A DNA stretch of 64,000 bases from Boswellia sacra (lineage: Eukaryota; Streptophyta; Magnoliopsida; Sapindales; Burseraceae), in NCBI GenBank assembly GCA_013180625.2, contig SNVD02007489.1, forward strand, positions 186,001 to 250,000. Reading direction: 5' to 3'. Numbering within the stretch: the stretch's first letter is position 1; each line of letters opens with the position of its first letter. The translations under genes were made by a program, and so were the position numbers. Positions 12,235 to 24,505 of this stretch are shown here, one piece after another. The notes beneath the pieces are model-generated. The model had not been told where the DNA came from and did no database searches. It was given only the letters and a program-made list of their open reading frames with translations.

Positions 12235-12325
12235 CATCAAAAATTTTTTTCTTCTATACATATTAAATACTGTTTGAAAAACGTTTATTTAAAACGTAAA
12301 TCGAACTTTGTGTATCTCTTGTGAA

Positions 12326-12965
12326 TAGGGGTGGTAATTCGTGTTCGGGATCGTGTTTGTGTTGTATCGAGCTGTAATATGATAAATATTGATCCAACAC
12401 GAATATGACTCGTTTATTATTCGCGTCACTATGATTCAACACGAATACGACACGATTATTAAATGTGTAACACGACACGACACGCTAACACGAATAATAA
12501 ACGGGACACGAGTACGACCCGTCTAATATTATAAATACATGTTTACATTATTGATTCGACCTGATTGACATAATTATGACCCGTTAATACGATTATGACC
12601 CGTTAACACAATTATGACATATTATAAAATTAGGTTTCTAACTTTTGTTAAATGACAAAAATATCATAAGGTTTAAAATTTATTAGGTTTTTAAAATTCT
12701 ATTTTTATTTTAAAATTTGGATAGATGTAGGGACTAAAATGTCTAAAACTACAATATTAAGTTTAGTATTTTAAAATTTAATATTATTTTGTAATCGTGT
12801 CAATATTCGTGTTAATCGTGTATAATATGTATTCGTATTACTCGTGTCATAATCGTGCCGTGTCATAATCGTGTTCACGTGTTGAAGACTCTCAACCCGA
12901 ATATGACATGATTATTAAACGGGTTGACATCTCTGACACGAACACGAATATGCCAAAATTCAAAC
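12326..12965. repeat. Degenerate hAT-like non-autonomous repeat
   Basis: It begins TAGGGGTGGTAATTCGTGTT and ends in an imperfect reverse complement (ACACGAACACGAATATGCC). In between are many scattered copies of short motifs on both strands (ACACGA, GTGTCGTGT, ATGACCCGTTA). This composition is typical of old plant hAT-type miniature elements. I cannot find a clean target duplication, and the right boundary is uncertain; related motifs continue to about 13015. Confidence 0.45.
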
Positions 12966-13019
12966 TCGCGTAAACTCGTGTTGTGTCAAGTCGTGTTAAG
13001 TTGTCGTGTCGAAAAAGTA

Positions 13020-15253
13020 AGAGGATTCAAAATTACTATCTCTAGCTCAATCTGACTCTTATAATATGTTTAAAAACCACATACTTAAAAGCTTAAGTAT
13101 ATAATATTGTTTAAATTTTAATCTTTAGTCTCAATATAAGAGAATGATTTTCTTGTGGGGGGTTAAAATACCATCCTTTTTATGATATTAAAGTGAAGCA
13201 CGTTCAACCCATTACTAGTTTTTCTCTTTCGGAAAGTGAATCCACTACTAAAATCCTTCGTAATAATTATTTTTATCATTTAAAGTGTTACAAGAATAAT
13301 AACATCTTTTTTTCCATCATTAAAATTGAAATAGAAATATAAACTTTATAGAAGGGCGATGGTGGTCCAAGCAAAAAGAGCCAAAATCCAGTGGAACTTT
13401 TTTGATCAGTATATGCTTGGGATTTCATCATCGAACAAAAAAATTTTAACCTTTAAGATTATTGTTTTTACTTATCAAATTAAATTATTATACTTAACAT
13501 TGACATAAATTTCAATAGGAAACAATTCAATAACTAGTGGAATATATATAACAACAGAATAGCAAGAAAACTTTAATATATCATATATGAAAAATAATTA
13601 CAAAATTTTCTATTGTTTTGGAGGCATTTAACCCGCCTAGGACGAGTTCAAGAAGACGACCTCTAAACTCTCTGATGATCTTTAATCAATCATTGGAAAA
13701 TATTTTCCACATATTTTTTTCTCTTTTATCTTTCTTTCAAATTGATCTTCATTTTTCTATTTCTTTTTACTTATTTTTCTCATGTGTCAATTCATTTATA
13801 CTTGAAGTACATATAAGATAATCTTAACGTGTATCATTTAAAACATAAGTACTTTTATTTACAATAGCATTACATCCTAACAAAAAAAAAAGCATTTTTT
13901 AGTTATGAAAATCATTATACGTAATTATAAAAATTAATTTATTATTTTTAAAATCTTTGAATTTGGGATAACTGCTTTTTTATGATAAAATTAAATAAAT
14001 TTTTGAGATGTTAATATCGACTATAAGTAATGCGCGTGTTAAGATTATCTTTAACATATTACACAAATAATGGGCAGGTTTCTATATCTAATTTATATAA
14101 TGGAGATAATACAGGAGCATTAATGATTCATTAATGAAACCAAGCAGCTGCAAGTCCGCAACTCATGCTTTTGTGCTTGCGAGTCCATGCATCACTTTGT
14201 TCACGAATCTAACCAGATGGGTTTGGATTTGATTGGGCCTTCCCCATGCAAAAACCAATCTCCAGCTGCCGATGAACAGCTAGCTTGAATCGCTTTGCTT
14301 GCCTAGATCTAGGCTAGGTCGTGTTGCCCAACACCATCTCAGCCTTTAAATCATTCTATCGCGCACACAAATTGAAATCCCTGTAAACAGAGTTTCATGA
14401 TTCTAGTATTAGTGGCCAAGTCTTGAAGCTCCACAACTAGATCGCTTTTACGTCTGCAATTGGAGATTAGTTGACACTCTTTTATTCATTCTTCGCTTTA
14501 TTTATTCGTATCTATGAAATTAAATTTTGGAAAACTTAAAAAAAACAAGTATGGATTTTAAAAATGACTCTACTCTTAAAAATTTGCATGATGTGACTCT
14601 CTATCGAGTGTCGGATATTTATTGAATATTATTGGATGTTGTTTTGACGCATCTGTCTAATAAAATTGGATAATGTCATAACATACGAATTTTTAAGAAT
14701 ATAGTTATTTATTAAAGAAATATCTTAATTTGGGATTTTTTGTTTAATGTTTCCTAAAATTTTAAGATCGGGTGTATAAGTAGAGTTATTAATAATTAAC
14801 TTCTCATATATTCGTATTCCTTTTGGGAAGGAGCATTATGTGAACATTATTTTTTTAACATTTCATTAGTTGTTTATCATAGCCTTGCACATAAAATCTA
14901 AGAGTTGTACTTCTTTTTCTGATAAAAAATAACAAAAAATTAAGACGGTATAGGACTTGCCTTGTTTTGTTTTTATAAACTGTTCATCAACGTTATATTG
15001 TTAACCATTTTCAATATTCTCAAATTATAGAATAGACATAGATAAAAATCTTAAGAACAGTTAGCTAAAATAACTAAGCATCAAAAGACCACAAAGATGT
15101 TAATTATTGTAACAATTCAGATCACTCGTTTATAACAATAACTAAATTTCAAATGTTCAACTACCATAAAATCAGGAAAAGTAAGATTAGACATGAAATT
15201 ATTGTACCAGATTATTATTATTAAGCTAGCCTTTCAATAATTGAACATATACA
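13020..15253. other. Intergenic stretch with no recognised gene
   Basis: AT-rich DNA without a credible coding frame. A less AT-rich patch at about 14140-14460 has no long open frame and matches nothing I recognise. Confidence 0.6.
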
Positions 15254-15261
15254 ATAATGAA

Positions 15262-17387
15262 TAGGGTTGTGCATTTGCCCCGGACCCACCACCGATCCGA
15301 CCGGACCCGGTCTAACGGGGCGGGTCAAGCATTCATAGGGGCGGGTCTGGGGCAGAAAATTTCTGCCCGGTCGGGGCGGGTCCGGGTCCAGCCATTTGGA
15401 CCCGTAGACCCGCCCCGCCCTGCAAGGTTAGGAGTATATTTATAAAATTTTTAAAGTTTAGGACTGTTATGTAATTTTTTAGGTTATATTTGTTAAACTT
15501 TTCATATATATAAATTCTTAATAATTTTACAAATAATGTAAATACTTTAATAAAAGTGACATTTTAATTAATAATTAATATCTTTTAGTATATTAACATC
15601 AATTTCGTCATATTATAATGACAAAATAAAATATTTGTATTTTATAGTAATTGAATTTGTATAATATATACAATCTTGATATAGATTATTAAGTACTAAT
15701 TAAATTATTACAATATTAGCAAGATTATTTTTAAAATATATATCTATAATATAATCAGTATATTATTTTTTAAATATGTAAATAGAAATATGATAAAAAA
15801 ATCTTAAAACCTTAAATATATGATTTATTGTAATTTAAATTAATTAATTAAATTATTAATGTTTCATAAATATATAATGTTAATTATTTGGTATATGCCA
15901 ATAATATTATTGCGATTATTAGATTGAAATTAAATCAACATGTTACTAAAAATTTATTTAATTGTATTATCAACTATTTAAAAAATTATCAATTAAATAA
16001 TTTATAAGCAATAATACACTTTTAACATTATTTCTAATAAAGTATGTAACATTATTACTAATATAATTAAATGAAAATTAATGAAAATTAAATATTTATA
16101 TTTTATAGTAATTAAATTTTATAATATATACAATCTTGATATAGATTACTAAGTACTAATTAAATTATTGCAATATTAACATGATTATTTTAAAAATGTA
16201 TATATTTAATATAATCAATATATTATTTCCCAAATATGTAAATAAAAATAGGATAAAAATAATCTTATAATCTTAAATATATGATTTATCGTAAATTCTT
16301 AATTTAAATTAATTAAATTAATTATTAATGTTCCATAAATACATATAATGTTAATTAATTAGTATATACAAATTATATTATTACTATTATTAGATTGAAA
16401 TTAAATTAACATACTATTGAAAAAGTGTTAATTAACTAGTTTACAAGAATAATACATTTTTAACATTATTTCTAATAAAGCATGTAACATTATTACTAAT
16501 AAAATCAAATGGTAATTAAATATTTGTATTTTATAGTAATTAAATTTGTATAACATATACAATCTTGATATAGATTACTAAGTACTATTTAAATTATTGC
16601 AATATTAACAATATTATTTTAAAAATGTATATGTTTAATATAATCAATATATTATTTTCTAAATATGTAAATAGAAATATGATAAAAATAATCTTATAAC
16701 TTTAAATATATGATTTATCGTAATTTAAATTAGTTAATTAAATTATTAGTATTCATAAATATTAATAATATTAATTATTTGGTATATACCAATCATATTA
16801 TTACTATTATTAAATTGAAATTAAATGAACATTTCATTGAAAAATTATTTAATTGTATTATCAACTATTTAAAAATTATCAATTAACTAGTTTACAAGCA
16901 ATAATAAACTTTTAACATTATTTCTAATGGAATATGTAACATTATTACTAATAAAATCAAATGGTAATATACAACTATTTTGATTTTAGTTTGAAGATTT
17001 ATTATTTTTATGATTGTTGAAAAATGATCATAGTTATAAATGATATGATGAGAAATTGATAAGGGAGTTATTTGCAAAGATGTAAATATTACAAGGGATG
17101 AAGTTGAAAAATATATATATTATAAGGATGTGATTGTAAAAATATAAACAGTAACGGGGCGGGGCGGGACGGGTCTGGATCTACTAAAATTTTTTTTTGC
17201 CCTGCCCCGCCCCGCCCCGCAAAGGGGCAAAGGGGCGGGGCGGGGCAAAAAAAAGGGTCAACGGGGCGGGGCTGGATACTGGCCGGCGGGCAAAGGGGCG
17301 GGGCGGGGCGGGGCAAAAAAAAAGGGTCAACGGGGCGGGGCTGGATACTGGCCGCCCTGTACCCGCCTCGCCCCGGTTCCAACCCTA
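15262..17387. mobile_element. Non-autonomous hAT element with perfect 8-bp target duplication
   Basis: It begins TAGGGTTG and ends CAACCCTA (8-bp terminal inverted repeats) and is flanked on both sides by ATAATGAA (15254-15261 and 17388-17395), the 8-bp duplication expected for the hAT superfamily. Both subterminal regions (15270-15425 and 17155-17380) are very GC-rich with repeated GGGGCGGG blocks, as in plant hAT elements where the transposase binds subterminal repeats. The 1.7-kb interior is extremely AT-rich, has no transposase and consists mostly of a three-copy tandem repeat. The element must have moved with a transposase supplied elsewhere. Confidence 0.88.
15628..16968. repeat. Three-copy tandem repeat inside the hAT element
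   Basis: Units start at about 15628, 16090 and 16518 with nearly the same words (AATATTTGTATTTTATAGTA, then CAATCTTGATATAGATTA) and are about 462, 428 and 450 bp long. Each is a degenerate copy of the next, with scattered substitutions and indels. Confidence 0.85.
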
Positions 17388-17395
17388 ATAATGAA

Positions 17396-18231
17396 ACTCT
17401 AGAAACTCTAGACTTATATTTAGTATTGACACTTGTGTGAGTTCATATAAAGCAAAATGCGATTATTGCTGGTGTTTTATTGTTCATTTTATATTTTTAT
17501 CCACCTAGGGATAATGTACCACCACATTCAAGTTGTGTATATGGTTTCTGATGTGTAAAAATATTTTATATGTAGTAACATTACTGTAAGATATAATGAT
17601 AAACTCCTGTTTTAAATGATACCATATAAAAAAAATTAAATTATTTAGAAACTTAAAGCAAGCCTAATAAAATGCCAACAACAAATTAGGATTATCAACT
17701 ATGACATAAGGTTTAATTAAGTGATATTTTTTATTGAAACCATTTTTTTTAATTAATAAATCACATGTTTCAAAATTTCAATTCAATGAATCTTGCTTGC
17801 TTTTGATGCAGAATTAATTGAATATTTTCTATTAAGATTTAATTGTTAATTAAGCTGGAAAAACAAAAATCTGATACTCTTATTCTTGTAAATATTTAAT
17901 TCATTTCAAAATACTCATTGGGTTTTGATATATTTTGAGTATGATAAGAATCCTATTAAATTTTAAATTATTATTTGACTTGGTTTTAACGTATTGGTGA
18001 GATATAGATCAAGTTAGTCACTGGTTTTAAACTTAGGACGCACGAATTAATGTAATTAAGATAAGATATTAGATTAAAGTTTAAAAGTTAGATATGACCA
18101 ATTCAAATTATTATTCAATATATTGCAACATTTAAAATTTAAAGGGAAGCCATTCATATTAGGAATATTTATAATAAATCTAAATATAAAAAATCAAACA
18201 TCAATAATATTATATAAACAATAATACATAA
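17396..18231. other. Intergenic stretch with no recognised gene
   Basis: AT-rich DNA between the hAT element and the presumed Copia LTR. No coding frame or repeat is recognised. Confidence 0.5.
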
Positions 18232-19090
18232 TGTGGGTGTCAACGTGCATGTGCTATGCATATGATATTTTTGTTCAACTTGTGATAAAACAAGGATATT
18301 ATATTGTTTCTTATTTTATTGGTTCTAGAAGTATATTTTAGGAAGTATTTGATTTATAATAAATATCTTCTTATATTAGGACATTATTTAATATATCCTA
18401 GTTAAAATAGGAGAATATCTATTTGTGTCCTAATTCCTTTAGGAGTTAATTATATCACTTCCTATTATATTTATCTTTGTTCTAATGAGAGTTTGATTAG
18501 AATTTTTGTAGGAATCTAAGGAGATTTTGATTAAACTTCCCACTATATATATTGTTATGTTTACATAACATATAGTTGGTTAGTTGGGTGAGTATATGTC
18601 ATGACATTCCAAGAATTAAGGAGAGAGCTTCAACGCAGATTGGAATGCTTCATTGATTTGATTTTATGAGTGTTTTTATTCATGTATGAGAGATTGTAAT
18701 CCTACATGAATTGTTGATTAGGTTTGTCTGAGTTAGTATACACTTGAGAGAACTTGCGAGTTAAGTGTTTATGTAATTTAGTGTCAGACGTCGTGGTTAA
18801 GATTTACTTAACAGTGTGTTGTTAAGTTATCTACGACAGAGAGTGATTAGTGTCACTAGAGTTTAAGATCTTGACGAGATTTTATTTTACAAAGATTAGG
18901 TCAGTGTGTGAGAGTGAATTAACACTGTAAACGATCCTAAAGATTGTACAAATAAGAACTTAGTAAATTGTAGCTCTGTAGCTATCCGTGGATGTAGGTT
19001 TTATAACCAACCACGTAAAATCCTCCTATGTCGTTTTACATTACAGTTTACTGTTATATTATTTATAACTGCATACTTCCAAAACTTACA
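18232..19090 (+). repeat. Copia 5' LTR (left boundary tentative)
   Basis: The right end is set by CTTACA immediately before the primer binding site. A TATA-like CACTATATATAT at 18540 fits a U3 promoter. With no second LTR to compare, the left end is a guess at the nearest suitable TG (TGTGGGTGTCAACG). Confidence 0.45.
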
Positions 19091-19092
19091 AT

Positions 19093-19104
19093 TGGTATCA
19101 TAGT
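19093..19104 (+). other. Copia primer binding site (methionine tRNA)
   Basis: TGGTATCATAGT two bases after the LTR matches the start of the usual initiator-Met PBS (TGGTATCAGAGC) with a few changes. Confidence 0.7.
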
Positions 19105-19153
19105 AGATTCACTGATAGATAAGTGAAGAAGACGATCACATTGTTTTGGAAGG

Positions 19154-20858
19154 ATGAATTTTATTCGCATTGGAGGATCCAGAACACAACCACCTCTTCT
19201 TGATGATGGTAATTATCCATATTGGAAGGTAAGAATGATGATGTACATAAAATCTTTTGATGACAAGACATGGACCAATGTGCTTAAAGGATGGATACCG
19301 CCAACAAAGTTGAATACTTTTGGTGATACTGAACCCAAATCTAAGGAGAAATGGACTGATGAAGAATATAGACGTTCAAGTTGGAACTCAAAGGCTCTCA
19401 ATGCAATTTTTGCTGTAGTGGACTTAAATAATTTCGGACAGATTTCTAGGTGCAAAGTGGCCAAAGAAGCTTGGACATACTTGAGGTAAAACATGAAGGT
19501 ACCGCATCTGTTAAAAGATCTAAATTGATGAGACTGAATTTTCAATTTGAAAATTTGATGATGCATGAAGATGAGTCAATTTCTGAGTTTTACTCTAAGT
19601 TATGTCACATCACAGATTTTGCATACATGCTTGGCAAAACTTTCACTGATGCAGAAATTGTTAGCAAAATAATCAGATTTGTTCCAGATAAATTTCAACC
19701 TAAAATTTCAGCTATTGAGGAAGTTAAAAACACTGATGAGATGAGAGTTGATGAACTGATAGGCATTCTTCAAAACTTTGAAATTAATCAAGTACTAGGA
19801 AGTAAAAAGAAAAAAGCATTGCATTCAATGTTAAAACTGAAAAATCTGATGATGAAAGTAATGATGAGCTTGATGAAACTGATTCTAAAAATATTGCTTT
19901 TCTAACAAAGAATTATGTCAAATTCATGAAAAAGAATTTCAGGAAAAAGAATCAATGAAAGCCATCAAACTCAAATGAAGACAAGTTTAGGAAATTCAAC
20001 AAGGAGAATAACAAGAAGAAATTGAAGCAACCTGATAAGAAAGGACAGATTCAATGCTATGAATATTCTGGTTATGGGCATATTCAGTCTGAATATGCTA
20101 ATCTCAAGAAGAAAAACAAAGGCTTGACAACTACTTGGAGTGATGAATCAGAATCTGATTCGGATGATCAAGAATGCATGAGTAATTTTGTTGCATTTAC
20201 AGCATCTGCAGCTGATAAAGGGAAAACTGTTATGACTGACATAACAAAACACTACAGAACCAATGTTGATCGTTCAAATGAAGAAGATGGTCCAGAATAC
20301 TATGAAGAGGTGCAAGAAAATTACAATGCACTCTATAGTGAATGGCTGAGTTAAAAAGAAGAAATTAAAACCTTGAAGAAGAAGATTGAAGTGCTGAAAT
20401 TTGAAAAATCGTATGCTGAAAATCGCATCACAGAACTGGAAATTGCTTTCATAAAAAAAACAGCACATATTGAGAAAATTACAACAGAACTGATTGAGAA
20501 CAAAAGATATGTTGATCAACTCAGAATTGGGTCAGCCAAACTCGATCAGGTCTTGAGTCTTGGAAGAGACAACTCCAACAAACATGGATTGGGGTATACA
20601 GAAGGTAATATTGCATCCTCTTCAACAACAGTGTTTGTAAAAGCTTCAACATCAGGTAAAAATTATGAACCTAACTTAATAAGGTCAAGTCCTAGTGCAA
20701 AGAGCAATGAAACATTTGTTTCTCCTCTAAGCTCTTTCAAATCCAGTCCTGAAAAGGTAAGAAAATTCATTCCAATTTGTTATTTTTGTGATAAAAAAGG
20801 ACATATTAGGCCTAAATACTTTAAATTGTTAATTTTTTTGCATATAAGATCAAAATAG
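19154..20858 (+). pseudogene. Copia gag (frameshifted, with damaged zinc knuckles)
   Basis: Gag forms the cytoplasmic virus-like particle that packages the element RNA. The frame starts at 19154 (MNFIRIGGSR, then LLDDGNYPYWKVRM, typical of Copia gag). It shifts at about 19487, where an in-frame stop follows TYLR, continues as a UBN2-type gag core to 19905, and resumes at 20022-20354 and 20373-20858. The first knuckle has lost its second and last cysteines (CYEYSGYGH...EY); the second reads CYFCDKKGHIRPKY and has also lost its last cysteine. Several frameshifts and stops show it is dead. Confidence 0.82.
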
Positions 20859-20954
20859 TTCAAACAATTACTAAAGTCACAATTGTAGTGGGTTAAGAAA
20901 GAGAAACCAGTATGCAATGTTGCTCTTACTTCTCTTAAACAATCTTCTAACGAT

Positions 20955-22366
20955 TGATAGGTGTCTATTTATGTATTACTTTTATATCAATTCGTCCATG
21001 TTTCTTTGCTATATTCCTTGGTATTTTTATGTTTTTGTGTGGTTTTGATGTTTGTAGGAGTTTTTGAGCAACTTGCACAAAAATGGAGTAAAACCCTTCA
21101 TTTTCACCTCTGCTAGTCAGTGATCTTCTCGGATTTAATTGTATTGATATACAATGAACCCGATGACATGTTATATACCGTTGGAAAGCTCTCGAAGTCT
21201 ATTTTCTGGAGAAATTTACGGTTTATAAATCCATTCAGTGTACCAAAAGTTGTAATCAAAACAGTGTGAGATGTATAGAAATATAATTCCACAAGTCACT
21301 GTAGCATGTATAATACGGGGCACTGTAGCAAGTCACTGTAGCAGAGTATTTAAACACATTTTAGGGTTTTATTTTCATAACTTGAAGAGGGGAGAACGTG
21401 GTGGAGGCTGCAGCTCTGGAATTCTTTCATCTCTTGGAGTTCTTGAAGGAGAAAGGAAGCTTGGAAAGAGGAAGAACTACAATCCAAAGAGAATTACATC
21501 AAATTTGCTAAGTTTTTCCCTTCCCTTTCATTTTCTGGAATGTCTCCATGTTGTATTGTATTTACCACGTTCTTAAACATGTGTAACTGAATCTGAATTG
21601 GTTGAGGGTGATTTCAAAGCCCATGATATGGTTTTTGTAAGTTGATTGTGTAAGGAATTGTTATCCAATTCTCTAATTGAAGTTGCTTGTATTCTCCCAT
21701 ATTTAATGCTTATGATTGCTTGCTGATTGTATTTGAGTGGCCAACTGAATATAATCTGGTTGTGATTTATTGCTAGACTAGAAATCTTGATCCGTAATTG
21801 TCTTGAATTTCTAATCATTAGTAGCAAAATTGTGATCAGAGATTACAATTGGAGAATATAACCTAAGTTAAATAATCCGAGCTTGTGTGTTTATTGCTTA
21901 GATCAACCTATCTTTCTTATCATAATGCATCCATTGAATTAAACTCAGAGAGCTTGTTCTAGGTTGTTTAATGGATAGAGATTAAATAAAGAGCTTGTTT
22001 TATTTAACAACAAAGTAAGGAAAGATTGGGGTAATAGAGCTTGTTATTATCTACGGTTGATAACTTCAATGCTGTAATTAGATGACAATTCTACAATTAA
22101 TTCGCAAATCCATATCTTGTGGTAGAGAAGGATCCCTTAACCAGCTTTCTCCCATTGATTTTTCATTCAAATTTACTTTCTGTTTTGTTATTCTTTACTT
22201 GCATTCTTATTTCATTTAGTAAAGCATTCAACAAAAATCCCCCCTGTTTAGTTTATTGTTGCTGGAAATAACAAATTCAATTAGAATCAATCCTCGTGGG
22301 AACGATATCTTACTTATCACTTTATTACTTGTGCGACTAGTATACTTGCTAGTTTCGAACGCATCA
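20955..22366 (+). repeat. A1 5' LTR
   Basis: 1,412 bp, TGATAGGTG...GCATCA. The promoter part has three copies of CACTGTAGCA (21297, 21321, 21334) just before a TATA-like GTATTTAAAC at about 21346. The rest of the LTR includes tracts with short open frames that are not genes. Confidence 0.93.
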
Positions 22367-22372
22367 AGTTTT

Positions 22373-22390
22373 TGGCGCCGTTGCCGGGGA
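22373..22390 (+). other. A1 primer binding site (aspartate tRNA type)
   Basis: TGGCGCCGTTGCCGGGG a few bases after the LTR. This is the PBS characteristic of Athila and other plant Ty3/Gypsy elements primed by tRNA-Asp. Confidence 0.9.
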
Positions 22391-22479
22391 TTGATTTTCT
22401 AATCGATTTGTTATTTTGTTTTCATTGTTGATTCATATTTTCTTTGTTTTTCTTTTCTGATTGTTTGTGTTTAGACAAC

Positions 22480-23474
22480 ATGGCAGTAAACTTCTATCAA
22501 TTCAGTAGCGGATTTGAGCCACAAGTACCATGGAGAGTAAATGAGGTAAGCACTCCGAACATTGAACAACAACTTTCTGAGCTAACCTCTCTTGTGGAAA
22601 ACATGGCTGTAGGAGATATGCAAAAATCTTATGAATGTGGGATATATTCTACGATGGAGCATCCAATCGACATGTATCCAACTTTACAAGAAGAATATAT
22701 GGAACAAGCCAATGCCATGGGTGAATTTCCAGGACAAACGAGGCAATGGTATGATCCTTTCTCTAGCACTTACAATGCTGGATGGGAAGATCAACATAAT
22801 TTCAGTTACTGGAATCATCAACCAATCACTCCAAATGTGATACCAAATCGGCAACAGAGTTTCAATCAACCTAGAGTGCAGCAACCATTTCAAATGCAAC
22901 CACCACCAATGCCACATCCAGCACCGCAACCAGCTTCACAAAACTCAGGTATGTCTCTCGAAGATATTGTTAATGCACTTGCCACTAACACAATGCAATT
23001 CCAGCAGGAAACTGGGGCAAGTATCCAAAACCTGGCAAATCAAATGGGACAATTGGCTACTAGCATGAGCAAATTCGAGGGCCAAGACTCAGAAAAATTA
23101 TCTTCTCAAACGGTGATCAATCCAAGCGAGACTGCTAGTGCGATAACTTTGCAAAGTGGAGAGCACTTAGATGTCTTGCCGGGAAAATCACAAACTGATG
23201 AAGGAGATGACACCACATCCACCATGAACAAAACATTGACTTCTCAGGTAATCCTATAACTCCCATTCCTTCATATGTTACTCCTCCACTTTTTCCTAGT
23301 AGATTTGCAAAATCGAAGAAGGAGGAACAAGAACAGAAAATCCTAGAAACTTTTTGCAAAATCGAGATAAATGTACCACTTCTGGATTTTATCGAGCAAG
23401 TACCTCGTTATACAAAATGTCTCAAGGAGTTATGCACCAGCAAGAGAAAGTTAAAAGGGAATGAGAAAGTAAGT
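22480..23474 (+). pseudogene. A1 gag, N-terminally truncated
   Basis: The frame opens at 22480 (MAVNFYQFSSG) and goes almost at once into the C-terminal half of Athila-type gag: a knuckle-like segment with lost cysteines (CGIYSTMEHPIDMYP), a Pro/Gln-rich stretch and the conserved SLEDIVNALATNTMQFQQ block. Compared with copy A2, the roughly 300-residue N-terminal capsid part is missing. A one-base loss near 23245 ends the frame at 23259; homology continues to about 23474 in another frame and joins the protease. Confidence 0.8.
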
Positions 23475-23943
23475 GTGGGAGAAAATGTTTCAGCTGTACT
23501 ACAAAGAAAAATTCCTCCGAATTGCAATAATCCAGGTACGATCACCATTCCATGCACCATTGGTAAAACCAAGTTTGAAAGAGCTATGTTAGATTTAGAA
23601 GCATCTATTAATGTCATGCCATATTCTATTTATGCTTCCTTAAATCTTGGACTTTTTGCGAAAACTGGTATTACCATTCAACTTGCTCATCATTTTAATG
23701 CATATCCCAAAAGAGTTGTGGAAGATGTGCTTGTGCAGGTGAATCAATTGGGTATCCCAGCAAACTTCTATGTCCTTGAAATAGAGGATGAGACATCCCC
23801 TAATCCAACACCGATTCTTTTAGGGAGACCATTCTTGAAAACTGCTAGCACCAAGATTGATGTTCATGATGGCACTCTGACCATAGAGTTTGATGGCAAG
23901 GTGATGTGTTTTAATATTTTTGAGGAAATGAGGTACTCTAATG
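23475..23943 (+). pseudogene. A1 aspartic protease
   Basis: Retroviral-type aspartic protease that would cut the Gag-Pol polyprotein. The active-site motif normally reads DLGAS but here is DLEAS (GGA to GAA, a G-to-A change), which should abolish activity. The downstream flap and ILLGRPFLKTA motif are recognisable. The frame is broken at 23944 by the synthetic adapter. Confidence 0.82.
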
Positions 23944-23981
23944 CTGTCTCTTATACACATCTAGATGTGTATAAGAGACAG
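23944..23981. other. Nextera mate-pair junction adapter (assembly contamination)
   Basis: CTGTCTCTTATACACATCT (the 19-bp Tn5 mosaic end) is followed immediately by its exact reverse complement, 38 bp in all. This is the circularisation junction adapter of Nextera mate-pair libraries. Read as protein it gives the well-known contaminant string SYTHLDVYKRQ. It is not biological. Compared with A2, about 26 bp of element sequence are missing around it, so the join was probably made by an untrimmed read. Confidence 0.98.
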
Positions 23982-24505
23982 ACATTATTGATTATTTGCC
24001 ACAACAATGTTTTGAGTTAACTCGCAAGAATGGAGTGGATGTTGCTATTAGTGAACACATAAGGATAGAAAGTTTCAAAGAACCAAGAAAGCTGATACAA
24101 TTGTCTAAAGAAGTGGAGGAAGCTGTGACAAGCTTGGATGAGACTATAGCTATCACCACAAATAGGTATGATGTTTCGTACATTGAATTTGCCTTTATCT
24201 AATGAGAAACTTCTTCCTTCTGTGATGAAAGCCAATACCTTGGAGCTTAAGTCACTTCCAGATCATTTGAATCATGAATTCTTGGGTGAGAATGATACTT
24301 TGCGAGTTACAATGGAAATGGGCCTTTCACGAATACAAGAAGAGAAACTCGTCCGAATATTTACAGATCACAAAATAGCTATTGAGTGGACAATTGTTGA
24401 CATCCAAGGCCCATCCATATGCATTGACCGTATTTTGTTAGAAGAGGGATCCAAGCCCATTAGAGAAGCACAACGAAAATTGGATCCTCCCATGATGGAA
24501 CCAAC
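23982..24505 (+). pseudogene. A1 protease-RT linker and start of the RT region
   Basis: Homologous to the segment between protease and reverse transcriptase in A2 (SLDETIAITTNRYDVSYIE, LPSVMKANTLELKSLPDHL, ILLEEGSKPIREAQRKLDPP). A frameshift splits it at about 24190. It stops abruptly after PPMMEP, where the RT fingers should begin. All RT catalytic motifs, RNase H and integrase are missing. Confidence 0.8.

Larger units (their letters stand above)
18232..20954 (+). mobile_element. Ty1/Copia retrotransposon, 5' part only
   Basis: A presumed 5' LTR is followed by a methionine-tRNA primer binding site and a decayed gag. Protease, integrase, reverse transcriptase and the 3' LTR are absent: the sequence is cut off by the 5' LTR of element A1 at 20955, just after the second zinc-knuckle-like motif. 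The remainder is not found on the other side of A1, so a later deletion or rearrangement removed it, or A1 is joined here by misassembly. Confidence 0.8.

Noticed and set aside
17089..17388. Two overlapping Pro/Arg/Gly-rich frames
   Set aside because: They are translations of the GGGGCGGG subterminal repeats of the hAT element and have no independent support.
21573..21827. Conserved 84-codon minus-strand frame, repeated at 29389-29643
   Set aside because: It lies inside family A LTRs; it recurs because the LTR recurs, and it crosses LTR non-coding sequence with no domain.
23900..24020. Apparent C-terminal extension of the A1 protease (SYTHLDVYKRQ...)
   Set aside because: It is a translation of the sequencing adapter at 23944-23981.
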